From the NCBI RefSeq assembly GCF_000800455.1, contig NZ_CP007456.1:186001-250000 (forward strand): DNA of 64,000 nucleotides, given 5' to 3'. Position numbers and translations under genes: made by a program. The notes below the pieces were generated by a model, which had not been told where the DNA came from, searched no databases, and saw nothing but the letters and a program-made list of their open reading frames with translations. This DNA is from Bifidobacterium catenulatum PV20-2 (GTDB lineage Bacteria; Actinomycetota; Actinomycetes; Actinomycetales; Bifidobacteriaceae). Positions 7,994 to 16,919 of the stretch are shown piece after piece (the first letter of the stretch is position 1; each line of letters begins with the position of its first letter).

Positions 7994-10228
7994 TTAGTGC
8001 CTTGCCGGTCGGCGTGTATGCTTCTTGATGAGATATTCCTGGGAATCGACTAGCGGGCGACCCTCCTCATCCTTCGCATGGCGCACGTAGGTGCCGTCGG
8101 CTGCCATATGCCACGAGGTGGTGGAATCGGCCATCTGCAGATCCACGTACTTGATCAGTTCGTCGATCTGCTCCGGAGCGGTGATGCGCACCAGCGCTTC
8201 GACTCGACGGTCGAGATTGCGGTGCATCAGATCGGCGGAACCGATCCACACTTCCGGACCTGCGGCCGGGCCTTCACCGATCTGCGGGCCATCGGAGTTC
8301 GCGAATGCGTAAATACGGCTGTGCTCGAGGAAACGACCCAGAATGGAACGCACGCGAATGTTCTCGGAAAGTCCCGGAACACCCGGCTTGAGCGCGCAGA
8401 TGCCGCGTTCCACGATGTCGATCTTCACGCCGGCCTGGCTTGCGCGGTACAGCGCGTCAATGGTCTTCTCGTCAACGATGGAGTTGACCTTGATCTTAAT
8501 CCATGCTTCCTTGCCTGCGCGTGCGGCATCCTCTTCGCGGCGGATGCGCTGAATCAGGCCGGAACGCACGGTACGCGGCGCCACCAGCAGGCGGTGGAAG
8601 CTCGACTTCGGAGCATAACCGGACAGCTGGTTGAACAGGCGAGTCATATCCTGACCGACCACCGGATCGCAGGTCAGCAAGCCGAGATCGGTGTAGATAC
8701 GGGCGGTCTTCGGGTTGTAGTTACCGGTGCCCACATGGCAGTAGCGGCGCAGGCCGTCGGCTTCCTGACGTACCACAAGGCTCAGCTTGCAGTGGGTCTT
8801 CAGGCCCACGATGCCGTACACCACGTGCACGCCGGCGCGTTCCAGCTTGCGCGCCCATGCGATGTTGGCGTCTTCGTCGAAGCGTGCCTTGATTTCGACC
8901 AGTGCCAGCACCTGCTTGCCCGCATGCGCCGCGTCGATGAGCGCGTCGATGATCGGGGAGTTGCTGGACGTACGGTACAACGTCTGCTTGATGGCGAGCA
9001 CCTTCGGATCCGCCGCAGCCTGCGCTAGGAACGCCTGAACGGAGGTAGAGAACGAATCGTACGGGTGATGCAGGAGGATATCGCGTTCGCGAATCGCTGC
9101 AAAAATGTCTTGCGCGCGGGACGACTCCACCTCAGCAATCTGACGATTAGTGGTCGGTACGAACGAACGGTACTTCAAGTCCGGGCGGTCGATGCCGCCA
9201 AGCTCGAAGAGCACGGTCGCATCGAGCGGTGCCGGCAGGCGGTATACCTCATCGGCGCTGACGCGCAGCTGGTCGGCGAGCAGCTGGGAAAGGAACGGGC
9301 TGGTCTCGTCGGAAATCTCAAGACGGATCGGCGGTCCGAAACGACGGCGCAGCAGCTCCTTCTCCATAGCGTTGAGCAGGTTCTCTGCATCATCCTCTTC
9401 CACGTCGATATCCTCGTTACGGGTAACGCGGAAGGAACGTGCTTCCTTGATGATCATGCCCGGGAACAGGGATTCCAGATGCGCGATGATCAGGTTCTCC
9501 ATGGTGATGAAGCCGTAGCGCACGTTGGTGGCATCGTCGTCGGTCATGTCGTCGACGGGCACGAGACGGTTCAGGTTTCCAGGAATCTTCACGCGAGCGA
9601 AGTGGGACTTGCCGGAAGCCGGATTCTCCACGAGCACGGCGAGGTTGATGGAACCGCCGGAAATGTACGGGAACGGATGGGCCGGGTCCACGGCGAGCGG
9701 CGTCAGAACAGGGAATACCTGCTGACGGTAGTAGCGAGACAGGCGCTCCTGTTCGGCTGCGGTGAGCTTGTCCCAGCTCAGAAGCACGATCTGTTCCTTC
9801 GCTAGGTCGGGAAGAATGTGATCGATCATGTAGTGCGCGTGCTCGTCCTGCAGACGGTGTGCTTGCTCGCTGATGGCGCGCAGCTGCTGCCTTGGGCTCA
9901 ATCCGGAGGCTGCCGTCACGGCGATGCCGGTGTCGATGCGGCGCTTCAGGCCTGCGACGCGAACCATGAAGAACTCGTCGAGGTTGTTCGCGAAGATTGC
10001 GGCGAAGCTTGCGCGTTCGATGATCGGCAGGTCCTCGTCCTGAGCGAGTTCGAGGACGCGCTTGTTGAACTTCAGCCAGCTCAACTCGCGGTCGAAGAAG
10101 CGGTCGTTCGGCAACGGCTCTTCGCCGGCCTGAAGCTCACGCTTGTCGTTTTTATCGGTCTCGGCGATATGCTCAGCTATCTGGCTGCGCAAGATCGCCT
10201 TCGAGGGTGCGTCAAAAATCTGTGCCAT
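7994..10228 (-). CDS. ppk1: Polyphosphate kinase 1
   Basis: A 744-residue PPK1, which reversibly transfers the gamma-phosphate of ATP onto polyphosphate. The N-terminal domain begins with [20 protein letters not shown], the ATP/head region has [14 protein letters not shown], and the catalytic phospho-histidine motif is in [19 protein letters not shown]. The length is typical of actinobacterial PPK1. Polyphosphate is a phosphate/energy store and acid-stress factor in bifidobacteria. The neighbouring nucleotide-sanitising hydrolase is a recurrent association in actinobacteria (established knowledge, not checked here). Confidence 0.95.
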   Translation of the reverse strand: MAQIFDAPSKAILRSQIAEHIAETDKNDKRELQAGEEPLPNDRFFDRELSWLKFNKRVLELAQDEDLPIIERASFAAIFANNLDEFFMVRVAGLKRRIDTGIAVTAASGLSPRQQLRAISEQAHRLQDEHAHYMIDHILPDLAKEQIVLLSWDKLTAAEQERLSRYYRQQVFPVLTPLAVDPAHPFPYISGGSINLAVLVENPASGKSHFARVKIPGNLNRLVPVDDMTDDDATNVRYGFITMENLIIAHLESLFPGMIIKEARSFRVTRNEDIDVEEDDAENLLNAMEKELLRRRFGPPIRLEISDETSPFLSQLLADQLRVSADEVYRLPAPLDATVLFELGGIDRPDLKYRSFVPTTNRQIAEVESSRAQDIFAAIRERDILLHHPYDSFSTSVQAFLAQAAADPKVLAIKQTLYRTSSNSPIIDALIDAAHAGKQVLALVEIKARFDEDANIAWARKLERAGVHVVYGIVGLKTHCKLSLVVRQEADGLRRYCHVGTGNYNPKTARIYTDLGLLTCDPVVGQDMTRLFNQLSGYAPKSSFHRLLVAPRTVRSGLIQRIRREEDAARAGKEAWIKIKVNSIVDEKTIDALYRASQAGVKIDIVERGICALKPGVPGLSENIRVRSILGRFLEHSRIYAFANSDGPQIGEGPAAGPEVWIGSADLMHRNLDRRVEALVRITAPEQIDELIKYVDLQMADSTTSWHMAADGTYVRHAKDEEGRPLVDSQEYLIKKHTRRPARH

Positions 10229-10466
10229 ACTTTCCTACTCTATCCTTAAGTAGCTGGAAATGCCGCCAAAAGTGTCAAAATTTAGCAGGAGTTAACATTC
10301 GTTCGTTCATTATGCAAAATAAAGCGTCGACACGCCGCATTTTTGCTACAAACGCACGCAATCAAACAAACACGCCGCGCGTTTCGCACATGACGGAACA
10401 TTTTCGTGATTCTTGCGATCGCAAAGCAACAGTTGCGATAAATAGGGAACATCAGCCGGTTTCGGT

Positions 10467-10496
10467 TTGCGATTGCCGGATTGCTGAGCATAATTA
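10467..10496 (+). promoter_or_regulatory. Candidate promoter of the sRNA unit
   Basis: TTGCGA (10467-10472), an 18-nt spacer and TAATTA (10491-10496) resemble a housekeeping promoter, with a start expected near 10503. Confidence 0.4.
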
Positions 10497-10502
10497 CAAA
10501 GT

Positions 10503-10672
10503 ACGAGAACAACTTAAGAGCAGAGCCCACAAAGAGTGTATGGCCAAGATAGGTCGTTACGTTGGACGGGCATTGGATAGACTTACCGTTACGACGATGT
10601 TGTTGTGCAGAGATTCTGCTTTCGAGGTTCTTGCAAGGAAGGCCCGCTTCGGCGGGTCTTCCTTTTTGTTTT
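10503..10672 (+). ncRNA. Candidate intergenic small RNA with its own terminator
   Basis: A promoter-like pair upstream and a strong terminator at 10635-10667 frame an RNA of about 165 nt. Internal pairing includes GTCGT..ACG with CGT..ACGAC (about 10552-10590) and GCAGA-GAT-TCTGC (about 10606-10618). The only open frame inside (ATG at 10538) has a poor ribosome site and reads through the terminator stem, which argues against a peptide. I do not recognise the RNA family. Confidence 0.45.
10635..10672 (+). terminator. Strong intrinsic terminator
   Basis: A 13-bp stem AAGGAAGGCCCGC / GCGGGTCTTCCTT (one G-U pair) closes on a TTCG loop and is followed by a T-rich tail. Confidence 0.85.
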
Positions 10673-10734
10673 GAGGTGTGTGGCATGCGTCCGTCCCGTT
10701 TTCTGGAAGGAATCGACGGGCGTGGATATTTGAT

Positions 10735-10796
10735 GTTTTGTGGATAGCTGTGGATGACACGCCGTGGTTGTGGATAACTAGCGTCCTCCGACCACA
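10735..10796. repeat. 62-bp repeat, copy 1: DnaA-box-like triad upstream of tadZ
   Basis: TGTGGATAG (10739), TGTGGATGA (10749) and TGTGGATAA (10769) are spaced 10 and 20 bp apart, i.e. on one helical face. TGTGGATAA is the exact complement of the DnaA box TTATCCACA. The whole 62-bp unit recurs at 14196-14257 with six mismatches. It ends in a conserved TCCTCCGACCACA. Confidence 0.8.
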
Positions 10797-10819
10797 GGGC
10801 CGGTTCGGCTTGCGATGGT

Positions 10820-11878
10820 ATGCATTGGGGCCTTTCAATCGACGGTATGAGTAGTGCAACGTCTTTTCCCAATATGCCTCCGGTGCCGTTGCCGTCGGGC
10901 GGACTGATGCCGGTCGTGAGCTCGGCCACATCAAGAACGGCGCCTCCGACGCAGCGTAGAACCATCTCTCCGCAACGGTTTTACACGCCACCTGGATTAG
11001 TCCAAAGCGGAGCGACACCGGTCGACGCGATGCCTGGAACGTACGACATGGTTGCCGAGCGTGGCCGTACGGTGCGAGAACAACGCTGCGATGTGAGCAA
11101 TGTGGTAATCGTTGACTCCGTAGTGGCGGGAGTGGGAGCGAGCACCCTGGCGGCCATTTTGGCTCGTGAGCTGAACGAGCGTGGACTCAAATGCGTGCTT
11201 GTCGATGCCGATCTGCAAGGCGGAGGCCTTGACGTGCTTCTCGGCGTGGAAAACGAGGACGGCTCGCGACTTGGGGAAATCAGCGCACCGCTTGGCACCA
11301 TCGACGGCAAGGCGTTGCTGCGGGAGCTGCCAGTCTGGGATGGCGTGCCACTGCTGTCCTGCGATCCTTGGAAAACCGAAAATCCGCAATCCTGGGAAGT
11401 GCAGGCGTGCATTCGCGCGCTATCGCAGGTACGAAGTGCGGTCATCGTCGACATGGGGCAATGGAACGGACTGCAAGATCTGATGGAACTACGACAAGCC
11501 ATCCGCATCACCGTGGTCGAAATGACAGTACTTGGCCTTGCCCGCGCCAAAGCGAACATGCAATCGCAACGCAATCCAAGCGATCCAATTGGGGAACACG
11601 ATGCCGCAACGCAGGAACGGGAGTTTCTTGTAGGCATACAACCGCGCGGAACCATACGCGACCATGGTGTGACGGCGACCGAGGAAGCGGCGGAATATCT
11701 CGACTGCGATATCGCCGCGGTCATCACAACGGACGCCAAACTCTGCAGCGAACTGTTGGAAGGGCTCGGACTGCGCAAACCCAATCGTGCGAATGCAAAA
11801 GCAATCGCAACGCTGGCTGATCTCATTCAGGAGGCATTGGGAGAAAAGAGCGTCAACCATGGAACTCGGCCCGCTTAG
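10820..11878 (+). CDS. tadZ: TadZ/CpaE-like MinD-family protein of the Tad pilus system
   Basis: A 352-residue protein (or 343 if it starts at ATG 10847). After a disordered N-terminus (about 90 residues), the ParA/MinD fold begins at VVIVDSVVAGVGASTLAAIL and continues with LKCVLVDADLQGGGLDVLLG and an IVDMGQW segment. In TadZ/CpaE proteins this domain localises the pilus machine at the pole. The usual lysines of the deviant Walker A are missing (AGVGAST), so ATP hydrolysis is doubtful. Neither start has a clear ribosome site. It overlaps tadA by 20 bp, so the block is co-translated. Confidence 0.8.
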   Translation: MHWGLSIDGMSSATSFPNMPPVPLPSGGLMPVVSSATSRTAPPTQRRTISPQRFYTPPGLVQSGATPVDAMPGTYDMVAERGRTVREQRCDVSNVVIVDSVVAGVGASTLAAILARELNERGLKCVLVDADLQGGGLDVLLGVENEDGSRLGEISAPLGTIDGKALLRELPVWDGVPLLSCDPWKTENPQSWEVQACIRALSQVRSAVIVDMGQWNGLQDLMELRQAIRITVVEMTVLGLARAKANMQSQRNPSDPIGEHDAATQEREFLVGIQPRGTIRDHGVTATEEAAEYLDCDIAAVITTDAKLCSELLEGLGLRKPNRANAKAIATLADLIQEALGEKSVNHGTRPA

Positions 11879-12848
11879 CGATATCGCATCCGAACCAGGC
11901 GTCACCGACATTGCGGTGACCTGCGACGGCACCGTATGGGTGGATCGCGGCCAAGGAATGCGGCCGCACGCATTGCGTGTGCCATTCGCCAACCCGCAAG
12001 CCATACGCGATTTCGCCGTACGACTGTGTTCGCAGCTCGGCAGAAGACTCGACGACGCATACCCGATAGCCGATGCCTCCACCGTGGAAGGCGTGCGTGT
12101 GCACGCGGTTATCGCACCGCTCGTTCCACAAGGCGCGGCCATCAGCATACGATTGCCGGACGCGGTTGCGCCCAGTCTGGAATCCTTGGCGAAAAACGGC
12201 ATGTTTCCAAGCAAATGGATGCCTTTGCTGGAAGGATTCGTGGAACGCAAGGCCAGCGTGCTTGTGACCGGTGGCACCGGAGCCGGCAAAACCACGATGC
12301 TCAAGGCAATGCTTATGCGATGCGCGCCGGGGGAGCGCATCATCACTGTGGAAGAGGTGCGCGAACTCGGCATGCTCGACCATGACAATCGCGTGTCGCT
12401 GGTGACGCGAGACGCCAACATGGAAGGCAAAGGTGCCATAGGACTGTCGCAATTGATATGCGCGACATTGCGAATGCGGCCGGATCGCATTGTGGTGGGC
12501 GAATGCCGAGGCGGCGAAATTGTGGACCTGTTGCGTGCGCTGAATTCCGGGCATCGCGGAGGTATGACCACTTTGCATGCCAACCAAGTAGCAGCGGTCC
12601 CTTCGCGACTGGTGGCATTGGGGCTGCTTGCTGGGTTGAGCCCGCAGGCCACTGCGGCGCTTGCACAAGACGCATTCGACGTGGTGCTACACGTGAGTCG
12701 GGTGGGAGGCCGTCGGCGCATCACGCAAATAGGGCGGCTCGAATTTACGGAAGGCAAATTGCGCGGAAACCTGCTGTCCGGATGGAACGGCAGCCAAATG
12801 CTGGCCTCACAGCAGTGGCCCGATTTCGTACGTGCATGGAGTCGTTGA
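11859..12848 (+). CDS. tadA: TadA/CpaF secretion ATPase of the Tad pilus
   Basis: A 329-residue type II/IV secretion ATPase that powers Flp/Tad pilus assembly at the inner membrane. Walker A is TGGTGAGKTTM with Lys144, followed by the Asp box region (ITVEEVRELGM), the Walker B region IVVGECRGGEIVDLL and the His-box segment GHRGGMTTLHAN. It lacks the long N-terminal region of many CpaF proteins, as is usual for actinobacterial forms. The ATG at 11859 lies inside the end of tadZ; an earlier in-frame Met at 11787 would overlap tadZ by 92 bp and has no ribosome site. Confidence 0.92.
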   Translation: MELGPLSDIASEPGVTDIAVTCDGTVWVDRGQGMRPHALRVPFANPQAIRDFAVRLCSQLGRRLDDAYPIADASTVEGVRVHAVIAPLVPQGAAISIRLPDAVAPSLESLAKNGMFPSKWMPLLEGFVERKASVLVTGGTGAGKTTMLKAMLMRCAPGERIITVEEVRELGMLDHDNRVSLVTRDANMEGKGAIGLSQLICATLRMRPDRIVVGECRGGEIVDLLRALNSGHRGGMTTLHANQVAAVPSRLVALGLLAGLSPQATAALAQDAFDVVLHVSRVGGRRRITQIGRLEFTEGKLRGNLLSGWNGSQMLASQQWPDFVRAWSR

Positions 12849-12862
12849 ATCGAGGTGGATGG

Positions 12863-13615
12863 ATGGGAAGTCTTGGCGTTATCGCCGCGATATTGTTCGG
12901 ACTGGCCGTATGGCTGTGGCCACGCCGAAACACGTACGATGTGGGTGAACGAACAGGGGATGGTTCAGGGTGCGCAGGTGGGCGATGGAGTAAGGAACAT
13001 GGCGGGAAGCAGGGATTGGAACCCGAAGGAATCGAAGACTTGAATGCGTCGGCGAACGCATTGCCCGCCATCGGATGTATGGCATGTGTGGCGTCTCTGC
13101 GAGCCTCCGTGCGTAGCGGAGCCACATTGGTGCAGGCGTTCGAAGAACTTGGAGGAACGCCGTTCGCCACGGCTGAACTCACCAGACTGCGCATAACCAT
13201 GGTGATCCGCAGCCGATGTCCGCCCAACGAGCAATCCGGGAGATTCGGGCAATCCGGCCAAGTCGAACGGCTGAGCGGCGAGTTGCATGCGGCCTGCCAG
13301 CTGAGCCTGACGCTCGGATGCGAAACCGGCCGATGCTTGCAGGCGGTGGCTGAATCGTTGAAACGGCAACGATTATTGGATGATTTGCGTGCCAACGCAT
13401 TCGCCATGCCCAAGGCGACGGTGAAACTCCTGCTGGCGTTGCCGCTGCTCACTGTGCTCTTGGGAGAAGGCATGGGTGCGCACTCATTGGCCTTCCTTGT
13501 TTCAGGGGTCAAAGGCTTGGCATGCCTCGGATTTGCCCTCTGCTGCTACACGTTCGGACTTATCTGGATACGTGCGCTGATACGGCAGGATGATATGAAA
13601 GGAGCCATGCGATGA
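12863..13615 (+). CDS. tadB: TadB-like pilus assembly membrane protein
   Basis: A 250-residue inner-membrane protein with an N-terminal hydrophobic helix (LGVIAAILFGLAVWLW), a cytoplasmic T2SSF-like segment (ASLRASVRSGATLVQAFEELGG) and two to three C-terminal membrane helices (about 194-245). It is the platform partner of TadA. The ATG at 12863 follows CGAGGTGG by a few bases; the Met nine codons earlier overlaps the tadA stop region. Its last 4 bases overlap tadC. The middle part is Arg/Gln-rich and poorly conserved, so similarity to classical TadB is limited. Confidence 0.78.
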   Translation: MGSLGVIAAILFGLAVWLWPRRNTYDVGERTGDGSGCAGGRWSKEHGGKQGLEPEGIEDLNASANALPAIGCMACVASLRASVRSGATLVQAFEELGGTPFATAELTRLRITMVIRSRCPPNEQSGRFGQSGQVERLSGELHAACQLSLTLGCETGRCLQAVAESLKRQRLLDDLRANAFAMPKATVKLLLALPLLTVLLGEGMGAHSLAFLVSGVKGLACLGFALCCYTFGLIWIRALIRQDDMKGAMR

Positions 13616-14136
13616 CTGGCTTATGGATGCTGACAGCGGTGGCGTGCGCGGCCGAGGCGATATGGCTGAAGCAGTGGAGGCCGGTTCGCGCGCCCTCCGA
13701 CCTTGCGCCCGCCGAGCGAATGCGGGAACTTCCTCTGCCGTTGATATTGGAGATGCTCGGCGTCGCCATCCGACAGGGATCTTCCGTTCCACGTGCGCTG
13801 ATTGCCGTGGGAGATATTGCGGCAGGAGAATTCGGCGCAGGACTGCGGTCGGCCGGAGAACAGTTGAACAAAGGTGTTTCCTGGGATGATGCGTGGCCAG
13901 ATGATGGCGATCTTGCGGTAGTACGCGATGCGTTCGCCTCCTCATGGCACAGCGGTGCCTCTCCAGTGGAACGCTTGGAAACAGCCGTCGAACAATTGGA
14001 TTGGGACGAGCGCTCGCAGATCGAACAGGCTGCGGCGAAATTGTCGGTTCGTTTGTTGTTGCCGACCGGATTGTGTTTTCTTCCCGCATTTATTGCGGTT
14101 GGAATCATTCCATCCATCATGTCGTTTGTGCAATGA
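13612..14136 (+). CDS. tadC: TadC-like pilus assembly membrane protein
   Basis: A 174-residue T2SSF-domain protein: an N-terminal membrane helix (LWMLTAVACAAEAIWL), the cytoplasmic four-helix region with the typical AIRQGSSVPRALIAVGD, and a C-terminal pair of helices (LLLPTGLCFLPAFIAVGIIP). It forms the membrane platform together with TadB. It starts in the ATGA overlap with tadB, showing tight coupling. A 212-bp gap with the second 62-bp repeat separates it from the pilin block. Confidence 0.8.
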   Translation: MTGLWMLTAVACAAEAIWLKQWRPVRAPSDLAPAERMRELPLPLILEMLGVAIRQGSSVPRALIAVGDIAAGEFGAGLRSAGEQLNKGVSWDDAWPDDGDLAVVRDAFASSWHSGASPVERLETAVEQLDWDERSQIEQAAAKLSVRLLLPTGLCFLPAFIAVGIIPSIMSFVQ

Positions 14137-14195
14137 CGGCGTTTGCGCAACGACAACGAAAAAGCGGGGAATGTCGGGAGACGATAATTCACGGA

Positions 14196-14257
14196 GTTTT
14201 GTGGATAACTGTGGATGACACGCCGAGGGTGTGGATAACTCACATCCTCCGACCACA
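14196..14257. repeat. 62-bp repeat, copy 2: DnaA-box-like triad upstream of the pilin block
   Basis: TGTGGATAA (14200), TGTGGATGA (14210) and TGTGGATAA (14230) keep the same 10/20-bp spacing as copy 1 at 10735-10796, with 56 of 62 positions identical. Two of the three 9-mers match the DnaA box perfectly. It lies between tadC and the flp-like gene. Confidence 0.8.
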
Positions 14258-14348
14258 ACCCTGGAAAAACGCTCCTGCAAGCGTGATGATGCGCAACACT
14301 GGGTGCACTCGGCCGTCCGGCCGGGGTTGTTCGAACGAAAGGAACGCC

Positions 14349-14636
14349 ATGAACAACGTAACGCCAATCAATGTCGATGGCTTGCCAGGCCTGATAGGCA
14401 GGGCAGGGCAACGGCTGCATGCCATGCGGGGACAGGTTAACAAGGCGATATGCCTGTTGGATGCGCGTATGCGCACGCTGACCGCCGAACCGGAAGAAGG
14501 CGCCGCCACCGCCGAATATGCGGTGGTGCTGGTTGCCGCCACCGGATTCGCCGCCGTCTTGGTGGGCATCATGAAATCCGATGCCGTCAAAACGCTGCTG
14601 ACCAACATCATCAAGAAAGCACTCAGCGTCGGGTGA
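14349..14636 (+). CDS. DUF4244/Flp-like small pilin
   Basis: A 95-residue protein ending in a single hydrophobic helix that follows the acidic motif EEGAATAEYAVVLVAATGFAAVL (about 51-73; key features Glu, Gly-Ala, Thr-Ala-Glu-Tyr). This is the class III prepilin-type layout seen in the DUF4244 family next to actinobacterial tad genes, and it is the best candidate for the major Flp pilin. The ATG at 14349 follows AAAGGA by five bases. A prepilin peptidase gene is not in the window, so processing must be encoded elsewhere. Confidence 0.8.
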   Translation: MNNVTPINVDGLPGLIGRAGQRLHAMRGQVNKAICLLDARMRTLTAEPEEGAATAEYAVVLVAATGFAAVLVGIMKSDAVKTLLTNIIKKALSVG

Positions 14637-14639
14637 CCC

Positions 14640-15008
14640 ATGGTGAGGCAGTGGTGGAAACGCCATGCTGATGATGCCGATGAGGGAGCGGCCACCGCGG
14701 AGTTCGCGGTGGTGCTCCCCTGTGTGGCGGCGGTGGCGATTTTGGTGTTGTGTCTGGGACGCGCGTCCGTGGTGTCGATGAGCTGCCAGGATGCGGCTGC
14801 GGCCGGTGCGCGGGCCTTTGCGGTTGGTGATGCCGGCGGCGAATCGAAAGCAAGGGCTGCCGCTGTGGCTGCGGCCGGCGATTCGGCGACGGTACGGTTC
14901 GACCGTAACGCGGATTCCGTCACCGTTACGGTGCAATGCCCTGTAATACCTGACCCAACCGGCATGCTTCCCACACGAGTCACAGGCAAAGCGACCCGCT
15001 ACTTCTAG
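14640..15008 (+). CDS. TadE-like pseudopilin
   Basis: A 122-residue protein with a short positively charged start, the EGAATAEFAVVLPCVAAVAIL signature (about 16-36) and an exported C-terminal domain with two cysteines (SCQ, QCP). TadE proteins are minor pseudopilins processed by the same prepilin peptidase as Flp. It begins 3 bp after the preceding pilin gene. Confidence 0.85.
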   Translation: MVRQWWKRHADDADEGAATAEFAVVLPCVAAVAILVLCLGRASVVSMSCQDAAAAGARAFAVGDAGGESKARAAAVAAAGDSATVRFDRNADSVTVTVQCPVIPDPTGMLPTRVTGKATRYF

Positions 15009-15096
15009 CGCCTGTGCCTTGCATTTGCGTGATACGGGGCTGCTGGGGTGTGGGCTATACGTGGGTCTTCGGTTTCGGGAACTTGCAAGCACGACA

Positions 15097-15184
15097 TGTG
15101 AAACATGCTGTGAAACACTGTTGGAGAGCGTCCGATGGATGCGAATCAGAAAGGAATGAGAGATGTGAAACGCTTTGTGAAACA
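15097..15184. repeat. Paired TGTGAAACA iterons
   Basis: TGTGAAACA occurs at 15097 and 15109, and TGTGAAACG/TGTGAAACA at 15164 and 15176. Each pair has a 12-bp period. The second pair lies inside the coding sequence of the TadG-like gene. Confidence 0.6.
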
Positions 15185-15545
15185 TTGGCTTGCTTGGATT
15201 CGCCGATCCGACGAAGGTTCGGGAACCATATCCGGTGTGGCACTGATTGCGGTGGCGGCCATCATGTTGAGTGCGGTTGCGTCGGCAGGCAATCTGTTGC
15301 TTTGCCTGCATCGCGCGCAGAATGCGGCCGACCTGGCGTCGGTGGCTGCGGCCAACGCGCTATATGGAGGCTCTGCCGACCCCTGTTACGTGGCGGAACG
15401 TACCATTTCCGGTAATAATGCGACGATCGGATCCTGCACGATAGAAGGTGAGGATGTGCTGGTCGAAGCGCAGGTCGGTACGCAAGTGCCATTCGTATCC
15501 CACGTCAGCAAGCGGTCGAGAGCGGGACCGATTGTCTGCGAATAA
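15135..15545 (+). CDS. TadG/TadE-like secretion-neighbourhood protein
   Basis: A 136-residue protein with EGSGTISGVALIAVAAIMLSAVASAGNLL (about 27-55) as a membrane segment, then NAADLASVAAANALYGG, a motif of TadG/TadE-like proteins encoded beside actinobacterial tad clusters. It probably completes the minor-pilin set. The ATG at 15135 follows GGAGAG by 6 bases. Met8 (15156) directly abuts AAAGGA and is less likely. Four TGTGAAACA-type iterons flank its start. Confidence 0.75.
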   Translation: MDANQKGMRDVKRFVKHWLAWIRRSDEGSGTISGVALIAVAAIMLSAVASAGNLLLCLHRAQNAADLASVAAANALYGGSADPCYVAERTISGNNATIGSCTIEGEDVLVEAQVGTQVPFVSHVSKRSRAGPIVCE

Positions 15546-15660
15546 GCATCGTCTGGACAAGCGTCTCATGGCGGAAAATCGTCACGCAAAACGTGGCCAT
15601 TTGTCTGGAAATCCGTTCGCATGTGGCGTGTGACGCGAATCGCGATTATCGTACTGAAGT

Positions 15661-16812
15661 ATGAGCGAAACGTCCTATGTGAATGCGACCGTTGCCGTTG
15701 TCGGCAATCCGACGTCGAACAAAGGCAAGGGCACCGAAGTCGGCAATCAGGTGACCGGTCTGCTGCGGGAAGCCGGGCGCAAGCATGGTTTCAACGTTAT
15801 CGATGTGACCGGTGAGAGTTTTGAAGACTCTTTGCTGAACGCCAGGAACCGTAGAAACGAATATGACTACTTGGTGGTGGTCGGCGGTGACGGCATGATC
15901 GCGCTTGGCGCCAATGCCGTGGGCTGCTCCGGCAAACCGCTCGGCATAGTGGCGACGGGTTCCGGCAACGATTTCGCGCGTGGACTTGAATTGCCGGTCA
16001 ATCGTGTTCAAACCGCTGTCGATGGCATTGTCGGCGCGATCGTGCGCGGCACGCATATTGACGTGGATATGGGACTGGCCACGTCGTTGCAGGGCGGATA
16101 TGCCGTCGATTCCAGCACCGGTGATGAGTTGGTCAGCGATTCGGGTATGCCATTGCGTCCGGCGGTCAATCGCTTCTACGCGGGCATGCTCTCGTGCGGT
16201 TTGGATGCGAGCGTCAACGACCGTGCGAACCACTCTCGTTTGCCGAACGGTTCGTTGCGTTATTTCGCGGCCGTGCTTGTGGAATTGACCCATATGAAGC
16301 AGTACGGGTACCACATCAAAGCTACGTTGGCCGATGGAACGGTGGAAGAGCAAGACGTTATCTCGCCGCTGCTCACGGTGGCCAATTCGCGGCATATCGG
16401 CGGAGGCATTGAGATCTCGCCGTATTCGCGGTTCTCTGATGGTTTGCTTGACTTGGTGTGGCTCGACCATGTGCCCAATGTCGCCGAATGCGCGGATGCG
16501 GTGGCGCGTGCCTACAGTGGCAAGATCCTCGGATGCAAGGTGTTTGGCTGGAAGCGTGTGCGCGATATCGAAATCACCCGCGCGCAGGAGGGCGATGAGC
16601 CGCCGGTCTTGATGGCGGACGGCGAATATGTTGGTCGCCTGCCTGTCAAGGTCGTAGTTCAAGACCGTGCGTTGCGTGTGCTGGTGCCGCCGGCCGTGGC
16701 GGAAAGCCAGGCCGCCAACACCGAAGAGAAAGTGCTGGAAGCCATCAAGCGTGATCACCGTGATCCGGTCACTGGCAAAACCGACACCTACTACGCGAAG
16801 CGCTCGCGGTAG
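15661..16812 (+). CDS. Diacylglycerol/lipid kinase family protein
   Basis: A 383-residue cytosolic protein of the DAGK catalytic family (YegS/DgkB type). It phosphorylates a lipid or sphingoid-like alcohol using ATP. Visible motifs are VVGNPTSNKGKG (nucleotide loop, about 13-24), LVVVGGDGMIALG (75-83 with GGDG), and VATGSGNDFARGL (about 97-109). The C-terminal beta-sandwich includes MADGEYVG. There is no signal peptide. It is convergent with the tetR gene downstream. The ribosome site is weak. Confidence 0.87.
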   Translation: MSETSYVNATVAVVGNPTSNKGKGTEVGNQVTGLLREAGRKHGFNVIDVTGESFEDSLLNARNRRNEYDYLVVVGGDGMIALGANAVGCSGKPLGIVATGSGNDFARGLELPVNRVQTAVDGIVGAIVRGTHIDVDMGLATSLQGGYAVDSSTGDELVSDSGMPLRPAVNRFYAGMLSCGLDASVNDRANHSRLPNGSLRYFAAVLVELTHMKQYGYHIKATLADGTVEEQDVISPLLTVANSRHIGGGIEISPYSRFSDGLLDLVWLDHVPNVAECADAVARAYSGKILGCKVFGWKRVRDIEITRAQEGDEPPVLMADGEYVGRLPVKVVVQDRALRVLVPPAVAESQAANTEEKVLEAIKRDHRDPVTGKTDTYYAKRSR

Positions 16813-16919
16813 TGCGTGCACATTGGCCACGAGCGCGAACGGGAAGCATTTGAACCATTCGGACTTGCCGATCTTGCCTCACTTGCATTTGAGCGCCATA
16901 AAGCCGATGCAGCCTACTT

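Larger units (their letters stand above)
10229..10819. other. 591-bp gene-free region before the tad locus
   Basis: This region contains a candidate sRNA unit (10467-10672) and the first DnaA-box repeat (10735-10796). A plus-strand frame at 10207-10674 reads straight through the terminator hairpin and overlaps the ppk start, so I do not accept it as a gene. Confidence 0.5.

Noticed and set aside
10207-10674. 155-residue plus-strand frame before tad
   Set aside because: Reads through a strong terminator hairpin, overlaps the ppk start and has no ribosome site.
13560-15311. 583-residue minus-strand frame across tad genes
   Set aside because: Overlaps four recognisable tad genes; its similarity to another frame near 10.7 kb only reflects the 62-bp DNA repeat.
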